Positions 12,601 to 23,357 of a DNA stretch of 64,000 nucleotides are shown here, one piece after another. Each line of letters opens with the position of its first letter. Positions within the stretch are counted from its first letter, which is position 1. The translations under genes and the position numbers were made by a program. Source of the DNA: Papiliotrema nemorosa (taxonomy: Eukaryota > Basidiomycota > Tremellomycetes > Tremellales > Rhynchogastremaceae); contig JASKOT010000029.1 in the NCBI GenBank assembly GCA_032158125.1, forward strand, positions 1 to 64,000. The letters are read 5' to 3'. Below the pieces are notes generated by a model. That model was not told the DNA's origin, searched no databases, and was given only the letters and a program-made list of their open reading frames with translations.

Positions 12601-13757
12601 AGCCGCCATTCTGCCCGACGAGGACTTGTTGTCCAAGTCTGCGCCCACAGCCGACACTGGGGCATGGCAATCTTTCAACGCACTTCGTGGTCCACTCTCT
12701 TCTATTGCGGGATCGCCTACGCCTGGGACCTCAGCTGTCAGTCCCAGCCCCGTCGAATCGGGTCAACGAGGAGATTACTTTTCAATCTCACGTCGTAAAG
12801 ACGTTTCACCATCTCGGGAACCGCCTACACCCGGATCTGTCATCGCTCCTGCCACTCCTGCCCGAGACACTCCTGGGAGCAGTAAACTTGGTAAACTCAA
12901 GTTTGGCAAGAAGAAAAAGTCTGACGCCCCCATGTCGCCCGTCGTGGAGTCCAAGGAGGTCATCGTGGAGGAAGAGACGGGACCCAAGGTACCTGATAGA
13001 GAAGCGGAACAATTACAGATTCTCGACACTGTCCGATCGCACCCCTTCCATCCACCTAGTGTCACCGATGCGCCTCCGTTGAACCTCGCTCCGGAAACCG
13101 CAGTGCTTATCTCGGAAGAGAGCAAGGACGCAGGTGCATGGGTGGTGACTTATCGATCGAGAGTCAGCTCCACGGAAGAGGACATGGTGCCATTGGAGAT
13201 GAACTCGCCGCTGTGGTTGTTGGACTACCTGTTTACTGGGAGGACCAAAGTGAAAGATCCCGTCAAACTGACATTTATCCTTGAGCCAGAACCGGGATGC
13301 GGTCTCAAAGAGATGCCCGAGGGGTAAGTGATGCGCGATGACTTCGTGCAGCATGCTGATGACCAGCACGAGCCGGCTATCTGCTTCGCGAATCCTTCGA
13401 GCGCGCAAAATCATGTCGTTCATCTTTGACAAGCTGGAACTTGGTCCTGCGCGCGCACGAGCTGGATCGGTAGCCTCAGCTCATTCACGGATAACCGCAT
13501 TAGCCACCCGAAAACTCTCCCAACCACCTCAAGGTGGTGGACCGCCACCCGTACAACACGCAAGTATAACGGAGCACACGCCTGCACCGGCCAATGGGGT
13601 AGCTTCGGAAGGTTCAGCAGAGGATACGTTGGAGTTGATCTGTGGGAATCATCTGGTGGATCCGAAAATGACCTTGGCGACGTTGAAGCAGTATTATGGA
13701 AGTGGAGGGGATATGTTGTTACATTATCGACCCAAAAAGGGCGTGGCGCTCGCTTAG
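9653..13757 (+). CDS. WDR48/UAF1 (Bun107)-type WD40 protein, deubiquitinase cofactor
   Basis: WDR48/UAF1 in animals and Bun107 in fission yeast bind and activate USP-type deubiquitinases. Five exons join by phase: 9653-10706, 10753-12258, 12301-12339, 12384-13323 and 13367-13757, giving about 1,300 residues. WD40 repeats are visible from the N-terminus (for example TASADRTIHAWSP, GALDRQIAIWDV, TGSSDSTIKLWSL, GSRDGILCAVDV) and again after a long disordered insert (VDTEGEVAVWNIVKG). The short 39-nt exon supplies the NLGKWALANLFRG block that is diagnostic for WDR48. The C-terminal part carries the DUF3337 ubiquitin-like region (PLWLLDYLFTGRTKVKDPVK, later KIMSFIFDKLEL and LICGNHLVDPKMTLATLKQY). 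The acidic insert near residues 160-190 and the Ser/Pro-rich linker make it longer than the animal protein. Identification to family is secure; partner enzymes are inferred. Confidence 0.9.
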
Positions 13758-14487
13758 GACACGAGTGCGGTCACATCGAGCGCTGAGTGAAGGGGAATGA
13801 ACAGTGCGGCGACAGATGGGAATGATGCTGGCCACGCCGTGTCGAAAAGGGGTGCGAAGCGTATGGCGCCTTTATGAGGAGAGGTGGAGGAGCTATATAT
13901 CTAGATTATATCTTGAAAAAGATGGGCACACCATCCTTGTATACCTCGCTCGGATACAGTCTATACTATGGAGTAATAAGGGCATTTGCTCACTTGCAAT
14001 GCAAGGATATCTAGTTCGCCCCTGACCATGACACTGCGATGTTGTTCACCGTGACTCACCCGGAGGTCCACAAGAGATGACGGCTGAAGGAATGCATGGA
14101 GATATGCGGTACGATGGACGATCAAAGGGAGAGAAAGGAAGGGGATTGCGTTTGACACGCTCACAAAGAAGGGGTTCAAACGGGGTAAGGGGTCGACTGC
14201 GAGAGTGCTCTTGTAGTCGAAAAGGGGCTGCTCAACGGGCTCTACAGAGCTTGCGGCCGTGTAACTCAGACTTTAGCCCGCCTTCGTCCTACGCAATACA
14301 TTACATCTCGTTTAAACTTAGAAAGAGAAAGTCGGCAGCAACTGCATCGTATCGCAAGACGAGCAGGTCTCCCGGAGCAAAGAGAATGGGACGGTACGAT
14401 CATCAGCGATAATACCCCTCATCCCTCATCCCTCTTCTACCATCCTTATCTTGGGACACACCTCGACCGGCGACCTCTTTATGAAGG
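13758..14487. other. Intergenic, no gene seen
   Basis: 730 bp between the WDR48 stop and the next ATG on the same strand. Only short uninformative frames occur. It probably holds the WDR48 3' UTR and the promoter of the membrane-protein gene. Confidence 0.4.
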
Positions 14488-15276
14488 ATGCGATTCTCGA
14501 CCGGGCAGATAATAGGCATAAGCAAGTCATTCCTCCCTGGTTTGAAAGGTGTTGACGATATAGTTATAGGCTCCATCTTTGGAGTGATCCTTCTTGTCCT
14601 TCTTCTATTCGCCATATACGCCACTAGACGAGCGCATAAGGACGATATGGAAGCTAATAAAGCTGTATTGGGACGATGGAGGGAAGTGGGCGAAGTGACT
14701 ATCCGACACGTCCCTACACCCGTTGTTCGGCCCACCTCCTCATCTGTAGACGCCAAACACTCGTCACAGCTCCCTTTGCATAGAGACTCAGACTCGCTGC
14801 GTGTACCCAATCATCCTTTTGCTACTGCACAGCGCGGAGGAGTCAGCGAGAAGAGCGGGAGAGTCAGTGGGCGGGCGGGGGTGGATGAGAAGGGTAGTGT
14901 GAAGGTGAAGCAGCCGGACAAGGTGTACAATCCGTATAGACTGCAGGCACCGCATCATCAGAAAGTTTCCAGTCCGGCAAATGGATTCTCTACAAGCTCA
15001 AAGGCTAGCAAAAGAGGGCGAGAGATCAGCCCTCGTCCCTCGAGGATTGCAGAAGAGAGGGGACCTCCGGTTCCCCCGAAAGACGGTCGGAACCAGGGTT
15101 ACAGTCAGAGGTCCGGTTATATAGGAAGAAGTGATGGTCAGCGTAGAAAGGACAGTGAGAAAGAGAAGAATGGCTCGATGAGAGGCGGTAAAGGTAGCAG
15201 GGGCAAGGCGAGGGACAAGGAGCGAGATAAGGAGAGAGAACACGTGCGAGATAGGTCCCGAGCTCGAAGGCGGTGA
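14488..15276 (+). CDS. Single-pass membrane protein with long basic, disordered tail
   Basis: An intronless frame of 262 residues. A single hydrophobic helix at about residues 27-47 (IVIGSIFGVILLVLLLFAIY) is followed immediately by a basic TRRAHK stop-transfer motif. The rest is a cytosolic-looking tail rich in Ser, Arg, Lys, Pro and Gly that ends in a run of alternating Arg/Lys/Asp/Glu. There is no cleavable signal peptide ahead of the helix, so it is best read as a signal-anchor protein. An upstream exon is possible because the N-terminus before the helix is short. No family is recognised. The tail architecture is common among small fungal plasma-membrane or septum-associated proteins, but that is only analogy. 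Confidence 0.6.
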   Translation: MRFSTGQIIGISKSFLPGLKGVDDIVIGSIFGVILLVLLLFAIYATRRAHKDDMEANKAVLGRWREVGEVTIRHVPTPVVRPTSSSVDAKHSSQLPLHRDSDSLRVPNHPFATAQRGGVSEKSGRVSGRAGVDEKGSVKVKQPDKVYNPYRLQAPHHQKVSSPANGFSTSSKASKRGREISPRPSRIAEERGPPVPPKDGRNQGYSQRSGYIGRSDGQRRKDSEKEKNGSMRGGKGSRGKARDKERDKEREHVRDRSRARRR

Positions 15277-15763
15277 GGATCCTGGGTCGGTCAGTACTCG
15301 TGATGCATGGATGGTATTGCAGGCAGATGGACAGATGTCACTTTGCTATCAACCTGCCGTGGTGGTCGTGGTTGTCGCGAGAGTTGTGCCATGTTCGGCT
15401 GAAACACACCGGACCCGGAGGGAGAAAGAGACGCGTTTCACCGCCTTTGGGAGCCCATTGCAACAGCATCGCTCTTTGATCATTTCGTCCTCTTCTCTTT
15501 GCATTCAAGGCTGAACAGAGCTGTGCTCTCTCTCGGGATTCGCGTCGAGGTGCTTCAAGCTGGGCACTTGCATCTTCGCGAAGGTATTCACTCTTCCACC
15601 GCTCATCATCTCTCCTTTTAGTCGACCCTTTTGAAACGCGAACATTGAATCTCTTGGCACTGGTTCAACCGTTAAGTTATACCCTCCTCACGACCTCTTT
15701 CATCCTTTCACCACTTGCTCCCTGCTCGACGACTCGCCAACAGAGGCGAGTGTACGATCCGCC
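15277..15763. other. Intergenic / 5' leader of TVP38
   Basis: About 490 bp with a CT-rich stretch from about 15580 to 15720, which is usual just upstream of fungal start codons. No gene was seen. Confidence 0.4.
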
Positions 15764-17875
15764 ATGGCCTCTCAACCTCACTCTTCCTCGTACGCATCGC
15801 AGGGTCAATCGAGCTCTTCTTTCCCCGCTATATCACATCCGTATCCACCATCCTACAGCTCACCTCGACCTCTACAGCCCACCCAGTTCCAATCACCCTC
15901 CCCAGATCCATACGCTTCGACCGCTTCCCATCCACTCTACCCCGGACAAGCCGATTTCCACCGGACCCGCTCAAACTCATCTTCTTCCCTTCAACCGGTC
16001 TTTCCCATGGGTTTCCGGGATAATCCCGAGAAAGGCCATGTGGAGAAGAAGAAGATATCTAGAACATGGTATGGAGCCCGGAAAAGAGACACGGATGCGG
16101 GAGGACATGATGCGTTTCCTCCTGGGTGGAATGATGAAGATAGGGAAGCGGAGAAGAGGTTTATAGAGGAGGGTATGTTTGATTGGCGGTCTATGAGAAA
16201 TTGGAGGTTTTGGATTCGGCTAGAGTGGTGGTGTAAGTGAAAGACTCTTTCACAGGACTGATCAACTGTCGCGAGAGATATGGAGGCTGATGGATAGATT
16301 GGTACCTTGGTGCGATCATCTTGGGTGTGCTCGTTGCGTTGATGGCGCTCTTTCACGATGATGTGCGTCCACCTGTGATTAGGCGTATCGATGCTGATGA
16401 TAGATTGTCGACTGGCTGACACCCGTTGCAAACTGGATGAAAGAGTGAGTTTCCCAATACTTCCCATGACGGGCCTAGTTGACATGGACAGTCTTCCAGC
16501 TGGGTACACGATCCCTGCAGCAGTCATCTTCGTCCTTTCCTTTCCACCTCTTTTCGGCCAAGAGGCAAGTCTATTCTTCTCTCTGCGTGGGTACGAGCTC
16601 ATTGTAGATTGTAGCAGTGCTCTGTGGAGTCGTATGGGGTTTATGGGTTGGTTTCGCCATTGTCGCAGTGGGAACTTTCCTCGGAGAGGTAAGCTTCCCC
16701 TTCGCATATGGATGGGTGCTCATGGCTAGGTCGGAAATTTTTACGCTTTCAAGTATTGGTGTCGGTCGCGAGCGGAAAAGTACGAGAACAACAATCTTAA
16801 CTACGCCATCATGGCGCACGTCGTACGGGACGGTGGATTCTTCTTCATCTTTACTGTTCGGCTTTCTGCTATTCCTGGGTGGGTCCTTCTTGTCTGATTC
16901 GTGCTTATGATAGGCATTTCTCGACAGCGGTGTTTGCTACATGCGGAATGGGAATAATCATATTCTCCATTGCGTGTATCTTGACTCTACCCAAACAAGT
17001 GAATGATCTCCGGCTGAAGGCTTGGAAATTACGCTGATTCCAGCTCATCGTGGTCTACCTAGGAGTCCTTTTCAATGAAAAGGAGAAGAGCACAAAGTCG
17101 AAGATCATCTCTTATGTCGTGCTCATCGTCGGATTTAGTAGGTCTACGGCCTCACTTTGAGCGCAACAAGAACGAGAGAATACGTGCTCACGTCACAGTC
17201 ATTACCATCTGGGCGGTCTGGTACTGTTACAGAGAAATGAACAAGGTCAAATTGATAGTGTGGAGGAGACAGCGGTATGTCATCTACCAATCAGTACTGT
17301 GTGTATCCGCTAATGTTGCAGAGCAAAGTCGAAGGGTATCATTGTCGATCCCCTCACTGGGGAGTACTCCCGCTCGACCATCCTAAACAAGGAGGCACAG
17401 GAGGAACTGGACGACATGCGCTCGCCAATATTGAAAGATCAAGATAGACCGGCATCTTATCAAAACCCATATGATATCAGGTCAGCCAAGTCCCTCAGAT
17501 AACCCCAGCCAAGCCCATCAATCCGATTCAAGACAATCCCTCGGACTCTCAAATTATCCTGAACAAGTCGCTGAAACATCTCCTAGGTATCAGCAATCCA
17601 CAGACGACATGTCAGTGTATCAAGTCGACGCGGTACAGAAGCCGTACGAACGCGACATCGCCTACAATAACCCCTATCATCATGCTTCACCGTCGGAAAT
17701 CTTCCCCACAGCACGTCCTGCTCAACCGACTTCCGCATCAGGGCTGCAACGCAGTACGACAAGCGCTTCAGCTTTGGGGACCAACGATCCCACGCAAATT
17801 GTCAGGACGACATTTCCTATTCCGGCGCCTGCTGGCGGGCCGCCGGGTCATTCGGGGTACGGAAATCCGCTGTAA
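15764..17875 (+). CDS. TVP38: TVP38/TMEM64 family Golgi membrane protein (VTT/DedA domain)
   Basis: Tvp38 is a multi-spanning membrane protein of late Golgi vesicles, in the SNARE-associated/DedA (VTT) superfamily. The N-terminal ~120 residues are Ser/Pro/Tyr-rich and disordered. Then come MRNWRFWIRLEWW, a membrane helix (WYLGAIILGVLVALMALF), the conserved LPAGYTIPAAVIFVLSFPPL re-entrant region, the VVWGLWVGFAIVAVGTFLGE helix, NFYAFKYWCR, RLSAIPGHFSTAVFATCGMG (the family signature) and two C-terminal helices ending YCYREMNKVK. At least seven short introns split this region. The C-terminal tail is disordered. It continues to 17875 only if a 52-nt intron with a weak GTCAGC donor at 17480-17531 is removed; otherwise the protein ends at 17502. 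Family assignment is secure; the tail is less so. Confidence 0.9.
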
Positions 17876-18395
17876 ATGTTGGATATCGAGGAGGATCTTC
17901 AGAAGATATGCGATGTTGATGGTGTCTTATATCGCTCGAGGTGGAAGTTGTCAACATGTATATCTTGTAAAGATCGCAAAGTAGATATGCATGTGCGAAG
18001 AAAGATTCTTGCTGACTCTCGCGAGGCTGGTGTGGTTGACTGTACTCGTATTTGGAGCCCCAAGTACGATCGTGTCGAGAAGGCGTCCTTGATGGTTGTC
18101 GCTTACTTCTATCTGTCATGCTCTGCATCCAAGGAATGCAGTGATACTGGACGATACGAGTACGCGAGCGCTGCCTACCGGAGTATAGGAAGCAATGAGG
18201 GAACGTGCCGGCTACGATGTCACCTGCGCACAGACCATCATGAACATCCCTCTTATGATCGCTCTTCCCACTCTTCTTCTTGTTCTTCTTCTTCTTCTCC
18301 TCATTCTTCCTCTCATCACTGAAGCGATACCTGTCATCAGCGTTCACATTCCCAATCAGATACTTTGCTGTCTTCTAGTCATTTCACACGGCAAG
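17876..18395. other. Intergenic, no gene seen
   Basis: About 520 bp after TVP38. It contains a striking CT-rich (TTC/TTCTT) run at about 18265-18315. Nothing else supportable is visible. Confidence 0.4.
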
Positions 18396-18934
18396 ATGGA
18401 AGATCTTCAAGGTCTGTTCCCGAGCAACTTCCAAGCCACTTCTCTGCGCGACAAGCTTCGACTTGCCTTGGTGAGCTTCTGATACCTTGAAGTCGCGAGC
18501 TGACGATAGGCATATGGCATAGTTATTTCTTGCCCAGCTCATATACCTCTCGACCGTAGGTTGATGCTTGTCGGTAGGGTTGACGGGCAGAGTATATCGC
18601 CATGCAGCGATTAGGGAGGAAAGAAAGGATCATCAACCCTGATCCGTATCGACCTATCAATGCAGAAGAAGATTGGAAAGGCATGGCGATCCATCTATTG
18701 AGACGAGTCTCAGAGCTCGAGATGGTAATGCGTCGATCAAGACACCCCGTCGCGGATGGAGACTCGGGACGAGGTGAATCGATCATGGCCATTCTCTATA
18801 CAGTGCATTGATGACGCTTATGAGCAGTCACGGAATCAAGAGTCGGATCGACGAGTCAGACTGAAGACGCTTCGAGTTTCCTCAGTCAATTGCCTCAAGA
18901 TACTCAACCTTCTCATCAGCCTCATTCGGGCTAA
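18396..18934 (+). CDS. Small hypothetical protein, four exons
   Basis: A previously easy-to-miss gene assembled by phase. Exon 1 runs from the ATG at 18396 through LRDKLRLAL. A GTGAGC...GATAG intron ends at about 18509. A short exon follows, then a 35-nt intron starting GTAGGT and ending GGGCAG, an exon encoding PDPYRPINAEEDWKGMAIHL, a GTGAAT...GAGCAG intron, and a final Ser/Gln/Pro-rich exon with stop at 18932-18934. The product is about 145 residues. Two amphipathic helical segments are visible, one at the start and one after EEDW (MAIHLLRRVSELEMVMRR). No family is recognised. It ends only 14 bp before the stop of the convergent minus-strand gene, so the two transcripts must overlap at their 3' ends. 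Confidence 0.55.
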
Positions 18935-18947
18935 CGGCTCGCTGTGA

Positions 18948-19974
18948 TCATTTGCGCTCTCTGTCCGATCCTTCTCCGGCATCCTCTGGCCCTGAATCAA
19001 GAACGGAGCTCTCGTAGTCTTCCGGGTCAGATTCCATGACATCCTCTTCATCGTCAACAACATCCATCGCTTTCAGGGCAGAGAACCATTCTTGACTTTC
19101 TTGCGATTCACTCATCATGGACAAGTAATTCAAAATACTACTGATCAGCGCCATACTTAAACCGGCTCGCAGTAAACGACGTACTCCTTGATCTTGGTCG
19201 AGAGCGGACCAACTCCTTCTTCTGAAGCGAGGCACTTCGTCGAGGACGGCGTAATTGAAAATTCTTTGAGATTGTAGGCCCAAAGCCGTTCACCGAGCAT
19301 TTGCATCGAACTGAGAGCATCAGGCCAGTCCTTGGCCAACGCAATACGCTGAGTCAGGGTGTTCATCGCGTAACTACAAATGAGTCATAGCTTCACCAAG
19401 CCACCGGGCTAACTCACATGATTTCCATTCGCAAAAAGTCTTCGTCGTCCCAGTCAGAATAGCCTCCCATGTCTCTCTGCAGATCTTGAAGCGAGTAGCC
19501 GAAAGCTTTCCCCCATCTGTGAGACGCAACCAGATCACTGCACGATCTCAACTCGAATTGGGGTTGGAGAGCGGTATCGCCTCCTGCTGCAGATCTGTCC
19601 AGTTGCTTGTGGGCTGTATCGCTGTTCTCAGGCTCGTGGTGCGCTTCGTCCCACTTGATCACACTGTTGACCAAAGTCTGCTTCGTCTGCTCATCGAGAA
19701 GGGGATACCTCTTGAGCAACGCGGCATCCCTTGATACTGGCATCCGCTGCTCCCTTCGTCCCACCGCAGTGCTATTGGCTTGGGCGAGCTCACTACCGCC
19801 CTCGTTCTGCGACGAGAGGTCAAGATCGGCAAGTTGATTGGCGAGCTCGCTTCCACCTGCCATGGAAGCAGAAGGCAATTGAGGCAGAGAATCTCCTGCT
19901 AGAGAAGCGAACCTGCTATGGGTACGTTTAGAGCCACCTTTCAATGGACCTGGAGCACGTCGTTCTTCGCTCAT
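18948..19974 (-). CDS. Hypothetical protein with acidic C-terminus
   Basis: Three exons join in phase. Exon 1 runs from the ATG at 19974 (MSEERRAPGPLKGG) to the intron at about 19367-19413 (GTGAGT donor, TTTGTAG acceptor). The second intron has a GTACGT donor and a CTGATCAG branch/acceptor, and it avoids an early stop near 19157. The product is about 300 residues. It has a basic, Ser-rich N-terminus, a helical middle with the segment LLKRYPLLDEQTKQTLV and a WDDEDFLRMEI acidic patch, and a strongly acidic tail (VVDDEEDVMESDPEDYES) ending in a basic tip. I do not recognise the family. A TATA box lies about 110 bp upstream of the ATG. It is followed upstream by further unrecognised minus-strand genes, so the block looks lineage-specific. 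Confidence 0.6.
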
Positions 19975-20082
19975 ATTGCGTTTGTTATTCTGTTCCCTGC
20001 TAGGAAGGATCAATCAGATCGGAGAAAGGGTGAAGAGGTGGAAGGGATAGTGTGAAATTGAACGGCATGGGGCTTTCACCCT

Positions 20083-20090
20083 TATATACA
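20083..20090 (-). promoter_or_regulatory. TATA box of the 18948-19974 gene
   Basis: The minus strand reads TATATAAG at this position, about 110 bp upstream of the ATG at 19974. This is a consensus TATA box at a plausible distance for a fungal promoter. Confidence 0.6.
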
Positions 20091-20211
20091 GTATGTCTTG
20101 CAGCAAGCTGAGTGCTGAGCTCCAAATGGCGGTGAAATCTGCAATGATTGCTCAAAACGTGTTTGAGCCCTTGGTCTACCCTTTTGCGCTGTTAGATGTG
20201 AAAGGAAGAAA

Positions 20212-21296
20212 TCAGATACGTAGAGTACGCAGCTTGGTCTCCACTTTTTGTTTGATTGAAAACAGCATGGCGAAACTGACTGCAAGAGCTTGCCTATCTA
20301 CCGCATTAACGCATGGTGACTTAGGGATCTCCACTTGATGATTACAGTCTGGTGACAGATCCTTCAATTGATCCCAAAACGTCCTCGCTTCATGCTTGTC
20401 TCGTCCAGAGTTTAGATTTTTCAGGTCTCTCGCAACCTCATCCATAGCGAAATCGCCCTGTGTGGCAGCGAGATTTGCCTTTTGAGATCTACCACAGTCT
20501 CAGCTCGATTCATCATACCGAGAAGGACCTCAGTGTCCAGGGTCTCCAGGTTCGAGACCGCTATTCCTTGCACATTCTGCAAACACTGGCTGGCGATCCG
20601 TATGACTCTTCGATCCCGGCTCGTCGGCAGACCAGAAAGTCTGAACATCTGCGAAGATCTCAAGGTAGTTTCTGTATCGACGAGCTTGTCAAGTGGTTCC
20701 ATCTTGCTCGAGATTGTCTCGATTCCCTTCCCCAAGAAATCTTGCCAGCTCGAGTCGCGTGTGCTGCAAGGTTTTAACCATTTTCAGCCAAGAACCCTGC
20801 TCATCTTCGGATCTTCTGCTTTGATCCGACATATATGCTTCGAAATCGGTGGCGAGGGGTAGCTTCGTCTTTTTGTAGGTCTCCATAACGCTGATACAGT
20901 CGCTGACTGTTTTGTCCATATGGGCTTGAATCGCTTCAGCTAGCGTTGTGACTATAAATGCTGTATTTTCGTGATCTGCAGGAACCCGACAAACCAGCAA
21001 GGGCAGAAGCCGTCCTGCCAATTGCGGTAGAATACGTGTTCAGCATCGAATCACCCTCTCGAAGCCGCCGCTCGAGCCACGACCTGTCAGTTTCTAAATC
21101 GACCGTGGAACGCACTGTATTTGGCATTGAGATCCCTTGGAGAAGCGTCTTGATATCCTTCCCCTCTGTAACGCTCACCGCAGGGTCTGAGACTGGTTGT
21201 ACACTCTCTTGAGGGGCGGAAACGTTGCAGGTCAAATAACAGGACTGGTACAGTATGGTGCGACATAGTCTTTTTGCTCATATGCCGTGTCCTCAA
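20212..21296 (-). CDS. Hypothetical protein, multi-exon, helical
   Basis: Exons on the minus strand join through introns of about 38-52 nt: one at about 20940-20985 (GTTTGT donor, TATAG acceptor), one at about 20732-20783 (GTTAAA donor) and one at about 20442-20480 (GTAGAT donor, CACAG acceptor). The encoded segments are helical and charged (for example TLAEAIQAHMDKTVSDCISV and FWDQLKDLSPDCNHQVEIPK), with no signal peptide or membrane segment. The start is not resolved: no ATG opens the first frame directly, so a short upstream exon near 21240-21296 is likely. The 3' end may extend past 20212 through one more intron. No family is recognised. A TATA-like TATAAAA lies at 21339-21345 on the minus strand. 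Confidence 0.45.
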
Positions 21297-21338
21297 AGTG
21301 CTACACAGTGTTGAAAGAGGCTTAGATAAGCTAGTAAA

Positions 21339-21345
21339 GTTTTAT
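21339..21345 (-). promoter_or_regulatory. TATA box upstream of the 20212-21296 gene
   Basis: The minus strand reads TATAAAA, about 45-100 bp upstream of the likely 5' end of the gene. The position depends on the unresolved start. Confidence 0.4.
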
Positions 21346-21761
21346 AACGGTCGTTCAACCGATCGCTCGTTCATGCATTCACTCTTTTATTACAAACAGA
21401 ACCAAGGTCCTTCTCGACATGAGACATGGCGGTGCAGTGATATATGAGAGTGAGAATACGGCGTATATGTAGAGTTATAATTGACAGTCTCTGCAGATTA
21501 GAAGCAATACAGTAAGCGATCCAGATTGTCTTTTGGTGTCCTTCGATCGACCTCTCCATGTACAAACGTCGCGCTTGAGGCTCCAACCGAATGGACGCTC
21601 CTGAGCGTGATGCTGACTGTGGCAGGATTGGAGGGGATGAGTCAAGCGGTCAGAATCCTCTGAGCAGCGTCCCAACGCAAATTGACATAATCGCTCATTA
21701 CTAACACAAACTTGCAGCTCAAATCTCGCAGTACCTCCGACGCGTGAGGGGTAACCCTCTA

Positions 21762-22854
21762 TCATACATCTCGCCCTCGGGATCCTCTTCCTCTCCCTCT
21801 TCGCCCTCTGCTGCCTCTCAACGGACCACGTCGTGAGCTCAACTCACGCAAACCTCCACTGACGTAAGAGCCTCTGGACTGTCTGTTCCCGTACTTTCTA
21901 CCACCGCCACTGTCATTCTGCTTTTGAAGGGCTTCGTACTCCTCCTGTGGCATGGTGCGGCCACCCGATAGCTGTGTTGTCCAGCCCTCGCTATCATTCG
22001 ACGAAGCTGCACGGCCCGCCTTTGCGCTCGAATGTGTGGACTGGGATTGATAGTTTTGCAGCTCCATCAATTGTCGGTCCATTTCGGCAGAGTCCAGGCC
22101 CAGTGATAATAGCTCTTCTCTGGTGAGTCCAGACTCTTCAAGCAGCACATCGAACTTTGTCCACCTGTCTCACCGTATCTCTGGTCAACTGAACACTATT
22201 CACGACATGGCTAAGAATCGCCCATGGTCCTCGTCGGGCAGTTTCTTTAGTAAACCGCATCGCTTCCGTGGAAGGTAAGAATCCTGTTGAGCCATGATTT
22301 TGGGCAAGTCGATGTAGAATAAACAGCCTTGTCGGAATATCGTCTCTGACAGAGCCAGTCTGACTCTCGTGCCAGTCCAGCATTGACTTCGAGACGTCAG
22401 AGAGGATCATACCGTACCCTTGCGCAAAGGCTGCATTGTCTTGGCTCTTGTCTAGCTTGTCGTTTGCCTTGAACATGGCGTTGGCGAAAGTTTCGATTGC
22501 CGATCCAAGTCTCTCTGAATCTGCGGACTTGAGTGGCGATACATTGCAATCTGGTTCAGGTGCGAGGAAAGCAAAGATAGCAGAGAGCGCAGTCTTGGTG
22601 GTGTCGTTCCAATCCTCGATGACTTCTTTCAACTCGTCTTCACGTTGCCCAAGCGCTGTGGCGAAATCGTAGGCGATGCGCGCGGTGCTGGGATGATCCG
22701 ACGTCTCCTTACTGGCCAACGAAACTAGATTCATGACGTGACTCTGTTTCTTGAACTGATCAAAGAGGCTAGATCTTGGTCGGTTGGAGAAGCTGCACCA
22801 AAATGTAGGGAGGGAGAAATGAACGATTGACCTTTTGTGGTACTCGTACTGCAC
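21762..22854 (-). CDS. Tandem paralog 1: helical domain plus RGG-rich tail, unknown family
   Basis: The main exon encodes an N-terminal helical domain of about 200 residues. The second exon joins after a 48-nt intron (GTGAAT donor, ACAAAG acceptor at about 22153-22200), which gives the continuous helix DVLLEESGLTREELLSLG. The C-terminus has the motif SEGWTTQLSGGRTMP and then a run of RG/GR dipeptides (RGPLRGSRGRRGRGRGSRGR), the kind of RGG box that binds RNA. The protein resembles the product of the next gene (23358-24758) along its whole length: GYGMILSDVSKSMLDWH against TFGMILSDVSREIHHWH, and NHGSTGFLPS against DHGSSGYLPS. The start codon is unresolved; an upstream exon is expected before FSNRPRSSLFDQF. 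I do not recognise the family. Confidence 0.6.
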
Positions 22855-23357
22855 ACTTCGATCATTTGCGATACTCTTCGATCAGAAGATCAGAATCTCA
22901 GAAGCACTTACGACACGCACGATGTACTATACTAGAGGAGTCTCAGTGAAAGGAACGCCTGAGATTCGATCAAGTACAGTTCAGCATAACAAGCGAAAAC
23001 ACTCGGTTACAATGGCGTTCGACATGCTCATGCTGGCGCAGAGCGATCAGTATGCACTCAAACAAGCGAACGAACGATTATATCTATGTGCGTGGCAGAC
23101 TGATCAATCAGTGCTCTCGTCGATGGTATTGACACTGCATGCAGGGAGCCACACTATTTCAGAACATGTATGAGCAATGATGTCTATATGTGCTATATAT
23201 GTTTTGTACGGTATCACATGCGAGAAGGGGCACTTTGAATAAATCTGACTGCCCAAATTGAGTTGTAGACACCACCCACCCCATCTCTACGCACAAGCAC
23301 CGCACTTTGTCCAAGTTTCAGCAATTCACAATTCTATCAACGCGTACCTTGACAATA
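22855..23357. other. Intergenic between tandem paralogs
   Basis: About 500 bp, containing the unresolved 5' exon and promoter of the 21762-22854 gene and the 3' UTR region of the 23358-24758 gene. No independent gene was seen. Confidence 0.4.
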
